A stretch of 64,000 bases of DNA, taken from assembly GCA_031549925.1 (NCBI GenBank), contig JAVBPA010000004.1:1-64000 (forward strand), written 5' to 3'. Shown here piece after piece: positions 53,582-61,717 of this stretch; the stretch's first letter is position 1; every line of letters begins with the position of its first letter. Made by a program: the position numbers and the translations under genes. This DNA comes from JAVBPA01 sp031549925 (lineage in GTDB: Bacteria > Bacillota > Clostridia > Oscillospirales > CAG-272). Below the pieces are notes generated by a model that did not search any database, was not told the origin of the DNA, and saw nothing but the letters and a program-made list of their open reading frames with translations.

Positions 53582-53692
53582 ATGGTAGCTTATAATTTGT
53601 TTGCTATTATATTTACATTCATTACAGAAATTATTGATTTTGTAATGATTTTTGGATGTGAATATAAACGAGCAGCAGGTTATATTAAATGA
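53582..53692 (+). CDS. Candidate 36-residue hydrophobic small protein
   Basis: A 36-residue frame beginning MVAYNLFAIIFTFITE and continuing IIDFVMIFGCEY would form one membrane helix with a charged C-terminus (KRAAGYIK). GAAAGGAT lies 11 bases upstream of the ATG. The unit has its own consensus promoter and terminator and no other gene inside. It could alternatively be a noncoding RNA or the leader of the acetate-type transporter gene at 53837. Confidence 0.4.
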   Translation: MVAYNLFAIIFTFITEIIDFVMIFGCEYKRAAGYIK

Positions 53693-53750
53693 TGACGTGA
53701 TATACAATTAATTTGTTTTATATAATTAGATTGTATTAACATAGAATTAT

Positions 53751-53788
53751 AATACCCTGTGTAAAAGCTCACAGGGTATTTTTTATTA
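53751..53788 (+). terminator. Intrinsic terminator ahead of the GPR1/FUN34/YaaH gene
   Basis: An 11-bp perfect stem (53751-53761 with 53770-53780, eight-base loop) is followed by TTTTATTATTATT. It ends the small unit from 53502, or acts as an attenuator for the transporter 50 bases downstream, where I see no clear promoter. Confidence 0.88.
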
Positions 53789-53836
53789 TTATTTGAACCG
53801 AAGTTATTAATTACATTTAAAATAGGAGAAATTATC

Positions 53837-54448
53837 ATGGAAAATCAAACTGTTACCGTTAAAACTAAAGAATGGTCTAATCCAACTCCGGCAGGACTCG
53901 TGGCGCTTGCCGTTGCTTGTATATGTTTTTTTGCGCTTCTTACCGGAAATGTTGAAAAATCTGCTATGCCTCTCATAGGATGCTGGCTCATCGGAGGATT
54001 TGTAGTTCAAATTATTGTCGGATTAATCGATTTAAAAGGAGGAAACACCGCGGGGGGAAACACATTTTTATTCTTCAGCGCATACTTTATGCTGGTAGGC
54101 GGAATAGAAATGTTTATAAAATACAATGCTATTACAAGCGGAAGCCCGATCGATACTACTATAGACGGTTATGCTTGGGTTGTGTTAACTCTTATTGTAT
54201 ACCTATGGACACCGGCATTTTTTAAAAAATTCAGTTTGCTTTCTCTGATAGTTCTAGCTTTGGATGTAGCGCTTCCTTTTATTGCCCTCACTGATTTAAA
54301 AGTAATTGATTCTTCTTTCGGAGTTATATCCGCATGGGCTTTACTCTGCGCCGCGGCAATAGCATTGTATCTCAGCGCGGCAATAGTAGTCAACACAACG
54401 TTTGAAAAAACAATTTATCCTTTACCGGGTTCTAAAAGATCAAAATAA
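53837..54448 (+). CDS. GPR1/FUN34/YaaH family acetate transporter
   Basis: A 203-residue protein with six hydrophobic segments and the family N-terminal motif (SNPTPAGLVALAVA). It also has GGNTFLFFSAYFMLVGG and a second-half repeat. The E. coli relative SatP moves acetate and succinate, so an acetate/proton role is likely in a fermenter. AGGAGA precedes the ATG. Expression may depend on read-through of the terminator at 53751. Confidence 0.87.
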   Translation: MENQTVTVKTKEWSNPTPAGLVALAVACICFFALLTGNVEKSAMPLIGCWLIGGFVVQIIVGLIDLKGGNTAGGNTFLFFSAYFMLVGGIEMFIKYNAITSGSPIDTTIDGYAWVVLTLIVYLWTPAFFKKFSLLSLIVLALDVALPFIALTDLKVIDSSFGVISAWALLCAAAIALYLSAAIVVNTTFEKTIYPLPGSKRSK

Positions 54449-54501
54449 ATTACATAAATAAAAATTTTTCGGAGTTTTTAAAAGCGGATATATTCAGTTT
54501 A

Positions 54502-55224
54502 TTATTTAATGAAAACTCTGTCATTATCCGAATAATCTTTAATAACAATACCGTCACCGAAAATTCCGATTATATCGTTTGCTTGATCATATCCGATTTC
54601 AATTATTAATTTTCCGTTTTCACAAAGAAGATTCTTATAAAATTTTTCAATGCTTCTGTAAAAACTAAAACCGTCTTCTCCTCCGTCGAGGGCGATGTAG
54701 GGTTCTTTCCTTACTTGGATATCAAGGCTTTCTATTAGCTTTGTCCTTATATACGGAGGATTTGCCGTTATAACGTCGAATTTCGGCAATAAATTAACAA
54801 AATCCAAATCGTTTATATCACATTCGATTAATGTTAAAGAATTGTCTACAGCATTTGCTTCGGCGTTATAACGCGCAATTTCCAATGCTTTGGGAGATAT
54901 ATCACAAGCATAACCTGTTACATCTTTTCTTGATGCGAGAATTGATATCGCAACACACCCGCTCCCGGTACACAAATCGATAAAAATACCGTTCTCGGGT
55001 ATGTTTTTTATTGCGTATTCCACTAAAAATTCGGTTTCCGGACGCGGTATCAGACAATCGGAAGTTACTTTATATGTTTCTTTCCAAAAATACCATTCCC
55101 CTATTATATAAGCAAGCGGTTCCCCGGCAATTAGACGCATAGCTGCTTTTGTACGTTCTTCTTCGCTTTTGAATTTTTCGTTTATAAGCTTTCTGTCAAA
55201 GCTTTTTATATCATTTATATTCAT
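54502..55224 (-). CDS. prmC: Peptide chain release factor N5-glutamine methyltransferase
   Basis: PrmC methylates the GGQ Gln of RF1 and RF2. The 240 residues have the N-terminal helical part (GEPLAYIIGEWYFW), the SAM motif IDLCTGSGCVAISI, and the catalytic TANPPYI. It is last in a minus-strand operon behind an ECF-like, a SIS and a glycosidase gene, starting 7 bp after the glycosidase stop. In many Bacillota prmC is instead next to prfA. Confidence 0.92.
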   Translation of the reverse strand: MNINDIKSFDRKLINEKFKSEEERTKAAMRLIAGEPLAYIIGEWYFWKETYKVTSDCLIPRPETEFLVEYAIKNIPENGIFIDLCTGSGCVAISILASRKDVTGYACDISPKALEIARYNAEANAVDNSLTLIECDINDLDFVNLLPKFDVITANPPYIRTKLIESLDIQVRKEPYIALDGGEDGFSFYRSIEKFYKNLLCENGKLIIEIGYDQANDIIGIFGDGIVIKDYSDNDRVFIK

Positions 55225-55231
55225 TTATCAT

Positions 55232-57100
55232 TCATTGATATTTTATCGAATACTCATCAGTATCAAAATTTACTTCAACACAAACTGCTTTCCCGTCAGG
55301 AAGAGCAAATAATGAACGCTGCCTGCGAAGATTTCCTTCTATAAATTCATGTGACAGCATTTCGGAAAAAGCAACACGGCTTTGAAGGGTTAGAGCATCA
55401 GTTCCGTATTCAATGTCTTCTTTACTCGCTGCAATCGAATAATAAATAGTACCTCCGTTCAGAAGTGCGTGCATATACCCGTTATCGCAGCCGGGGATTC
55501 CCCATCCTCCGCGTGAATTTTTGCCTCCGAACCAGGGTATAACCACACAATCATGATAAACCAAATTGAAAAGCGGGACATGTATTCCTACCGGAACTGC
55601 GCTTGACGATCCTAAATCTGAAGTAAAATACGGTGCGTGATGACATAAGGCTATAGATGGCAATACCGAATCGATTGTTTCTTCCGATGATGGTATAATA
55701 CCCTTCGCCGTTAATATATCAAAGCAGTTACAACGCAGTTTTACGCATTGTTCGCGTGTTACCGGGTGATCTTCTGAAACACATTCGTCGAGTCCTACGA
55801 TTGAAAATACGTCCAGATACGAACCCTCAATTTTTATATCAAGTCTTTCAAATTCTTCATAATTTCTTCGTACATACAAAGGGGAAAGAGCGGGGCAGAG
55901 AATAGTATGAGGCCCTCCGTACCAAACCGTACAATAATTTCGTCCTCCCCCGTAGTCAATTACTCCGTTATCGGGAGAAAAGCTTGCCCCGTCGTAGTAA
56001 TAATCGCGGTATTGGTCGTGTATTCCAAAAATATAACCCAAGTCTCTGCAAGTTTGCGAAAGCTCTCTCATTCCCTCCGCTCCCCCTGCTTCCGCGTGAG
56101 GAGGAAAAACATCCGGATGAAGATTATCATAACCGTGATTACCCCAGCCGTCCAGGTGAAGATAAGCTTTTTTGACCCCTCTTTCCTGCAGACTTCTAAG
56201 ATATCTGCCTATTTCTGAAAAAGGAGTAAAATAATCGTTTTTTGACGGATCATCTTTGTTGTAATAATATGATAATTCGTGTATATGAACAGCTATTCCC
56301 TCATGGATTATAGGAGTTCCGATAAGACGGTTTATATTTGGATTACGCGCGGCTTTTTCACGCAAAGTTACAAATTCACCCGAATATAATTTATGTTTTC
56401 TATAAGCTTTGCAAATGGTAACATAATTACAATTATTAAAAAAGCTGTATTTCATCCGTCTTTTGTATCGAGCTGTTCCCATCGAAGGAACAAAATACGG
56501 CGAAATGATATCGTTTGTAAAATTGTAATAAGCATCCCATGGAGTGTCGAAGACAGCGATATAACCTGCGCCTGATTCGGTGACAGGCGAAAACACTTGA
56601 CCGAAAAACGACATGTAACCGTCACGTTCCTGAATACGACCTGCCGGATTGTTATATCCGTAGCCGGCGGGGAACAATGCACCCTGCATACGCGGAAGAA
56701 CGGTATAACCCTGATTTTTCGGAACGTTGAATTCTAAAGGAGCGGGCCATACAATACGGGCTATCTGACCCGATTCGTCGCCGGTTATGTTTATTTCAAA
56801 TATGAGTTCGCATGAAGCCGCGGAGCACCATACAAATGTAACCGCCGTAATCGGAATTATTTGCCCTTCATCATTGCGAAAAGATGAATAAACAGCCGAA
56901 ACGCCGTCCGCAACACCCGTGTGTTTGTATTCGGCAGAACATATTGCCTTGTGGAAATATAAAACTTTTCCGTCATTTAATTCGATACGGGCAGTTTTCG
57001 GTATCCATTTCCATGCCATATTATTATATGACATATGGAAAGTTACATCTTCGGGAGAATATCGTATGACATTTGTATCGTAAATCATATTGTACAACAT
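55232..57100 (-). CDS. Glycoside-hydrolase-like protein (DUF5696-type), cytoplasmic
   Basis: The 622 residues have a beta-rich N-terminal half and a TIM-barrel-like C-terminal half, with sugar-binding-type aromatic clusters. Candidate catalytic acids are in LHLDGWGNHGYDNLHPDVFPP-type surroundings (about residue 320) and IEGSYLDVFS (about 440). I associate this layout with DUF5696 proteins, thought to be glycosidases, but I cannot assign a CAZy family with confidence. No signal peptide. It is the third gene of an operon with an ECF-like membrane protein and a SIS isomerase. Confidence 0.6.
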   Translation of the reverse strand: MLYNMIYDTNVIRYSPEDVTFHMSYNNMAWKWIPKTARIELNDGKVLYFHKAICSAEYKHTGVADGVSAVYSSFRNDEGQIIPITAVTFVWCSAASCELIFEINITGDESGQIARIVWPAPLEFNVPKNQGYTVLPRMQGALFPAGYGYNNPAGRIQERDGYMSFFGQVFSPVTESGAGYIAVFDTPWDAYYNFTNDIISPYFVPSMGTARYKRRMKYSFFNNCNYVTICKAYRKHKLYSGEFVTLREKAARNPNINRLIGTPIIHEGIAVHIHELSYYYNKDDPSKNDYFTPFSEIGRYLRSLQERGVKKAYLHLDGWGNHGYDNLHPDVFPPHAEAGGAEGMRELSQTCRDLGYIFGIHDQYRDYYYDGASFSPDNGVIDYGGGRNYCTVWYGGPHTILCPALSPLYVRRNYEEFERLDIKIEGSYLDVFSIVGLDECVSEDHPVTREQCVKLRCNCFDILTAKGIIPSSEETIDSVLPSIALCHHAPYFTSDLGSSSAVPVGIHVPLFNLVYHDCVVIPWFGGKNSRGGWGIPGCDNGYMHALLNGGTIYYSIAASKEDIEYGTDALTLQSRVAFSEMLSHEFIEGNLRRQRSLFALPDGKAVCVEVNFDTDEYSIKYQ

Positions 57101-57148
57101 AACATAACCTCCGAAATCGGTTTATACGCCGATATTGTAGTCTTATAT

Positions 57149-57889
57149 TTATAGATATTTAATTTTTTCGCGGTATTTTTCCATAATTCGATTATTATAA
57201 TCATCGCCCCCGTCTATATTAGCACTCATGAATACGGGAGGTTCTACTCCGGCTTCTATAAACAATTGGACAGATTCCGCGCAAATAGAATTTATTATAG
57301 CAGCTCCCGTGACAGTGGAAGTAGGAGAAACCTTTCCGGCAAATCCATCCACATCAATCGCAGCGTCACCGAAGATACCGCAGTTATCAATTACAAGATG
57401 CGCGGCTTCAAATAAACGTTTCCCGCTGCTGTGGCGGGATTTTGATTTAGCGGAATATTCCATACAAGTTATTGCCACGGTAAAAACGCCCATTTCAGCG
57501 GCGGAGGCACATAATTCAACCGGTACACTGTTTCGTCCCGAAACCGAATGTATTATAAGCATATCTCCTTCCCGAAAGCCAACAGAAGCGGCAATTGTTT
57601 TGCCGAATCCTTCAAGTCTTTCAAGCGAGCTTGTAAGAGTTATAGGTACAACATCGCAATTCAATCCCTGCGGAAGAATAGGATTTATAACCGCAAGCCC
57701 TCCCGTGCGGTAAAAAGCTTCTTGTGATAAAATCCCTGCGTGTGTACAGCCGAATATATAAACCATTTTACCGGAAATTACAGTTTCGGTAAGTTTTTTT
57801 GCGGCTTTTTGTATAACAGTTGCTTGTGTGTCGCGTACCTTGCATAATTGTTCGATAGCTGTATTGATATATTTATCGGTATATGACAT
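57149..57889 (-). CDS. UPF0309-like SIS-domain sugar isomerase
   Basis: A 246-residue single SIS domain: FGCTHAGILSQEAFYRTGG, IIHSVSGRNSVPVE, FAGKVSPTSTVTGAAI. The overall pattern is that of UPF0309/'sugar isomerase domain' proteins, which isomerise or bind phosphosugars. It lies 23 bp after the ECF-like gene and 48 bp before the glycosidase-like gene. The trio looks like import, isomerisation and hydrolysis of one compound, which is an inference. Confidence 0.82.
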   Translation of the reverse strand: MSYTDKYINTAIEQLCKVRDTQATVIQKAAKKLTETVISGKMVYIFGCTHAGILSQEAFYRTGGLAVINPILPQGLNCDVVPITLTSSLERLEGFGKTIAASVGFREGDMLIIHSVSGRNSVPVELCASAAEMGVFTVAITCMEYSAKSKSRHSSGKRLFEAAHLVIDNCGIFGDAAIDVDGFAGKVSPTSTVTGAAIINSICAESVQLFIEAGVEPPVFMSANIDGGDDYNNRIMEKYREKIKYL

Positions 57890-57912
57890 AATAAAAACCT
57901 TCTTGATTATTT

Positions 57913-59187
57913 TTATAAATATTTAATTTTATGGCGTATATTTGTTTCGTATATTGTCCATAGAATAAAAATCAAATATGTTTGCAAAACGCATGTCAAA
58001 ATTTCTTCAGCTGCTCTTGGGACCCATAAAACCATAAAAGCGCGTCCGTTCCAAACCGCCAGAGCACGGCGGAGAATTTCTGTGTTGATTGTAGTTACAA
58101 TAAAACGTGGTATAAATATTGATATAAATATTATTATATAACCTGATATATTAGTGTTTTGTCCGATTTTGCTTTTTTTGATTATAATAACTATTGTTAA
58201 AAATAATAGTCCTCCGAAGCACGATATAATTGAACCTAATTTTACTATATTAATATAATAGGCTAGATTGCGTCTGTATGAACCGTTTGATACAAAGCTG
58301 TAAAATTCGTTTTCGAAATATTCGGTTGCTTCATGAAAATCAGTTACTTTATATTCCAAGTTGTTTTCTTGTGCAAACTTTATAGCGTAGCTGCCGGCAG
58401 GAGCATGTATTGTTCCTGTATAATTGTCTCCGAAAGCATTTTTACCGATAGTTTTTATAGTCATCGGAATGTATATATCAGCATTTGAATTATTACTGCT
58501 TAAAAATCCATCGTAAATTTCAACGACCGGATAAGCATCATAACCATCCCCTTTAGATACTTGAGCGGGAATAATCATTTCATCGGTATTTTCACCTTTA
58601 TATGGTAAAACTATATATGATTCTATATTGTATTTTGCCAAGTATCTTGCCAGGTATGAAAGAGGCGAAATGTTTTTATGATCAAGATCCATTTTTGAAG
58701 GTAATTCTTCCGCTTTTACAATTAATGATGATGATATACCGTCATTTTTTAAAGATATGTGAAAAGCTATACCGAATATACCGGTTAACACAAAAAGAAT
58801 ACAGAGTGTTACAGCCGATACTTTGATAATGATACTTCTTTTATTTTTTGAATTTAAAAAATACCATAAGAGTCCGATTAAAAATCCCGTTAAAAATTGT
58901 GTTGCTGTCAAATGCGGTAAAAAAGCTCCCGTAGGTTTCAGGATAAATCCAATAAAATCAGCAAGCGCAAAAACAATTCCTCCGTATATCGGGCCGAAAA
59001 TCATAGCAGGGAACGCTGAAAAAACTCCGGAAAAATCGATTTTTATACCGGAAGTTCCGAGAAAAGGAAGATAGAAGGATAAAAGTATTTTTACTACTAT
59101 TGCGAAAGATAAAAAAACAGCGGATATAGCTACACGAATCAATAGTTTATTCGCGGAATATATTTTATTATCATTTATTTTTTTCAT
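57913..59187 (-). CDS. ECF-type S-component-like membrane protein with extracellular insert
   Basis: The first ~140 residues have five hydrophobic segments in the style of folate-like ECF S-components (FSAFPAMIFGPIYGGIVFALADFIGF). About residues 145-310 are a hydrophilic insert predicted outside the cell. Within it, residues about 238-281 look like one BspA-type leucine-rich repeat (IYIPMTIKTIGKNAFGDN, then SYAIKFAQENNLEYKV). Three further membrane segments follow (about 312-410). I know of no described S-component with such an insert. It may be a substrate receptor-transporter for a plant glycan fragment; no ECF ATPase genes lie in the window. Confidence 0.65.
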   Translation of the reverse strand: MKKINDNKIYSANKLLIRVAISAVFLSFAIVVKILLSFYLPFLGTSGIKIDFSGVFSAFPAMIFGPIYGGIVFALADFIGFILKPTGAFLPHLTATQFLTGFLIGLLWYFLNSKNKRSIIIKVSAVTLCILFVLTGIFGIAFHISLKNDGISSSLIVKAEELPSKMDLDHKNISPLSYLARYLAKYNIESYIVLPYKGENTDEMIIPAQVSKGDGYDAYPVVEIYDGFLSSNNSNADIYIPMTIKTIGKNAFGDNYTGTIHAPAGSYAIKFAQENNLEYKVTDFHEATEYFENEFYSFVSNGSYRRNLAYYINIVKLGSIISCFGGLLFLTIVIIIKKSKIGQNTNISGYIIIFISIFIPRFIVTTINTEILRRALAVWNGRAFMVLWVPRAAEEILTCVLQTYLIFILWTIYETNIRHKIKYL

Positions 59188-59260
59188 TTAAAATATTATC
59201 CTCCCGCTATGTTATAATAAATTATTTTATTGAATTCAGTTGCAATGACCGGCAATTTAT

Positions 59261-59289
59261 ATTATAATGACCTCATCAAATTTTGTCAA
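59261..59289 (-). promoter_or_regulatory. Consensus sigma-A promoter of the ECF-SIS-glycosidase-prmC operon
   Basis: On the minus strand: TTGACA, exactly 17 bases, TATAAT, about 75 bases upstream of the start codon at 59187. Confidence 0.85.
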
Positions 59290-59382
59290 CTGATAACTTA
59301 TTTGACTTGCTTATCACATAGTTTTCAATATTGTATAAAAATATTCAGTAAAATTTATTAAACTTATAACGGAGGGTATAAA

Positions 59383-60801
59383 ATGTTAAAAATTTATCCT
59401 TTACCGGAAAACGAACCGATTTCCGGCGATTATCAAATAACGATAAACGGAATTCCCGCACAGGCTTATACCGCAAGGGTTTCGGCGATTCCTTTCAATC
59501 GGGTTTGGCCGGGACAACAGAGACCGCTCGAACAAACCGAAATGGCTTCATTCATATATTTTGCTTCTGATGAAAGTGTTGAAATGAAAGTTTGCGCTTC
59601 CCGTGATTTTTCTGATGTTGCAATCAGACCGCTTTCTAAAAATATTAAACCCAGCGTTTCCGGATGCGAAATAACTTTTAAACTTGAAAAAAACGGGCAA
59701 TATACGCTTGAACTTGACGGATTTCATTATGCTCTTCATATATTTATGAATCCGATTTTCGATTTCGGTGTAAAACCGGATGACGCGGGAGTTATCTATT
59801 TCGGTCCCGGTATACATAAACCCGGTTATATTAACTTAAAAACCGGACAAACTCTGTTTATTGATGCCGGTGCTGTAGTTATGACGGCTGTGAATATTGT
59901 AAATGCAAAGAATGTACGTATAGTAGGCGAAGGTATACTTGACAATTCATGGGAAAAACGCGGAGACGCAGATTGTGTAACGGGACCTATCGGCTGCATG
60001 AGAACCACGAACGCTCTAAATGTTGAAATAAGCGGTATAATATTCCGAGATTCTTCTGTTTGGACGGCTACGGTAGTTAATTCGGACAATGTAATATTTG
60101 ACAATATAAAAACAATAGGTATGTGGAGATACAACAGCGACGGTATTGATTTTGTGAACTCCGCCAACGGAATGGTTTGCAACAGCTTTTTGCGTAATTT
60201 CGATGATGTCATCGTTTTAAAAGGATTGAAAGGCTGGGATACGAGAAATGTTGAAAATATCCATATAAAAAATTGTGTTCTTTGGTGCGATTGGGGACGT
60301 AATCTTGAAATCGGTGCTGAAACCTGCGCTGATGAATATCGTAATATATTATTTGAAGATTGCGATTTAATTCACGGCGCGCATATGAACATGGATTTAC
60401 AAAACGGGGACCGCGGTTATGTTCATGATTTAATATTTGATAATATCAGGGTAGAATATTCCCGCTATACTCTTGAACCGATTTACCAAAACAGCGACGA
60501 TCATGTTTTTGAATACAAAGAAGGTTTTATGCCGCAGCTATTCTTTGCTCATTTGTATTATGGTATATGGTCAAAAGATTATCTTTACGGTGAAAACCGT
60601 GACATTACTTTCCGCAATATTTATGTACAAGTAGATGAAGGATTAAAAATGCCTCCGTCAACATTTGTGGGAGTAAACAAAGAACATCAAACATACAATA
60701 TGCGCATAGAAAATCTTTTTGTCAACGGCAAAAAAATAGATTGTTTGGAAAACTTAAATTTAACAACCAATGAATTTACCCATGATATTACAATAAAATA
60801 A
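59383..60801 (+). CDS. GH28-like polygalacturonase-fold protein
   Basis: The 472 residues form a right-handed beta-helix with an N-terminal beta-sandwich (about 1-140). Polygalacturonase motifs appear in order: YNSDGID (about 249-255), the DD pair in NFDDVIVLKG (about 271-280) and a region where GHG should be that reads CDWGRNLEIG. The third motif is therefore altered. No signal peptide, so it is likely intracellular, acting on short uronate oligomers. ACGGAGG precedes the ATG. It lies next to, but divergent from, the ECF-SIS operon. Confidence 0.75.
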   Translation: MLKIYPLPENEPISGDYQITINGIPAQAYTARVSAIPFNRVWPGQQRPLEQTEMASFIYFASDESVEMKVCASRDFSDVAIRPLSKNIKPSVSGCEITFKLEKNGQYTLELDGFHYALHIFMNPIFDFGVKPDDAGVIYFGPGIHKPGYINLKTGQTLFIDAGAVVMTAVNIVNAKNVRIVGEGILDNSWEKRGDADCVTGPIGCMRTTNALNVEISGIIFRDSSVWTATVVNSDNVIFDNIKTIGMWRYNSDGIDFVNSANGMVCNSFLRNFDDVIVLKGLKGWDTRNVENIHIKNCVLWCDWGRNLEIGAETCADEYRNILFEDCDLIHGAHMNMDLQNGDRGYVHDLIFDNIRVEYSRYTLEPIYQNSDDHVFEYKEGFMPQLFFAHLYYGIWSKDYLYGENRDITFRNIYVQVDEGLKMPPSTFVGVNKEHQTYNMRIENLFVNGKKIDCLENLNLTTNEFTHDITIK

Positions 60802-60823
60802 TATAAATAAACAACCCCAAAAT

Positions 60824-60900
60824 AATAACATATCCGATGATAAATATAATAAATTCAATCAAACGAAGTATTATATGTAAATATCATCGGATATGTTATT
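60824..60900. terminator. Long bidirectional terminator hairpin
   Basis: A 19-bp perfect stem (60824-60842 with 60882-60900, 39-nt loop) lies between the convergent GH28-like and ktrA genes, with TTTT after it on the plus strand. Confidence 0.75.
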
Positions 60901-60942
60901 TTAAAATTATAACGATAATAAAAAATAAGGAATTTTAAAAAA

Positions 60943-61593
60943 TTATTTTAAAAATTTATTTATATTTTCATTCAGTCCGACTACGGTAACGACATCAGCC
61001 GGACAAAAAGAACGTATAATACTCGGAGATATCATAATTTCTCCCGTTACGGTGTCATTTATAGCTATGACTGTTATACCGAATTTTTTCCGTATATCTA
61101 ATTCCGCTATGTTTTTGCCTACCCACGAAGACGGAATTTTTAATTCTGCAATAGAAAATTCTTCAGATAGTTCAATATATTCAAGGACATCAATTCTGGA
61201 TAAAGTATAAGCAAGCTTTTCACCCATATCTTCTTCCGGAAAAACTACTTGATCAGCTCCGATTTTTTCAAGAACGCGCCTGTGCAAAGCAGAAATGGCA
61301 CGAACAACTACACGCTTAACTCCGATATCTTTTAATAAGAGAGTGGTTAAAATGTTGTCGTTTATATTTTCGGAAATGCACACAACAGCGCAGTCATAAT
61401 TTTTTACTCCCGAAGCCCGCAAAACCGCTTCGCTTGTACAATCGCCGATGACGGCGTTTGTAAAATTTTCGGAAAGGGAATTTATTATTTCCGGATTTGC
61501 GTCAAGAACCATTACTTGATGACCTTTTTTTATTAAGGTTTTCGCAAGTGTTTGCCCGAATCTTCCGAGCCCGATAATACAGAACGTTTTCAT
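60943..61593 (-). CDS. ktrA: Potassium uptake regulatory subunit KtrA (TrkA/RCK)
   Basis: About 216 residues: an RCK N-domain with NAD/ATP loop IGLGRFGQTLA and DANPE, and a TrkA-C domain. It gates the KtrB channel in response to ATP/ADP and c-di-AMP in relatives. I start at the ATG at 61593 with AAAGGAAAAT upstream; the longer frame to 61629 would run through a palindrome (61606-61626). It follows ktrB by 124 bp on the minus strand. Confidence 0.92.
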   Translation of the reverse strand: MKTFCIIGLGRFGQTLAKTLIKKGHQVMVLDANPEIINSLSENFTNAVIGDCTSEAVLRASGVKNYDCAVVCISENINDNILTTLLLKDIGVKRVVVRAISALHRRVLEKIGADQVVFPEEDMGEKLAYTLSRIDVLEYIELSEEFSIAELKIPSSWVGKNIAELDIRKKFGITVIAINDTVTGEIMISPSIIRSFCPADVVTVVGLNENINKFLK

Positions 61594-61605
61594 TATTTTC
61601 CTTTT

Positions 61606-61626
61606 GTTACTTTTTGAAAAAGTAAC
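61606..61626. repeat. Short palindrome upstream of ktrA
   Basis: GTTACTTTTT-G-AAAAAGTAAC, flanked by CAAAA, stands just before the ktrA ribosome site. A similar palindrome is at 37956-37974, so this may be a dispersed repeat. Confidence 0.55.
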
Positions 61627-61717
61627 CAAAACATATATATATATAATTTTTTATACGATAAAAATTCTGTTAAAAAACAAATAAAAATATATAAGTATAA
61701 TTTATCTTATATTTTAA

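Noticed and set aside
61594..61629. Longer N-terminus for ktrA.
   Set aside because: It would translate a palindrome, and the canonical family start IIGLGRFG lies just after the ATG at 61593, which has a good ribosome site.
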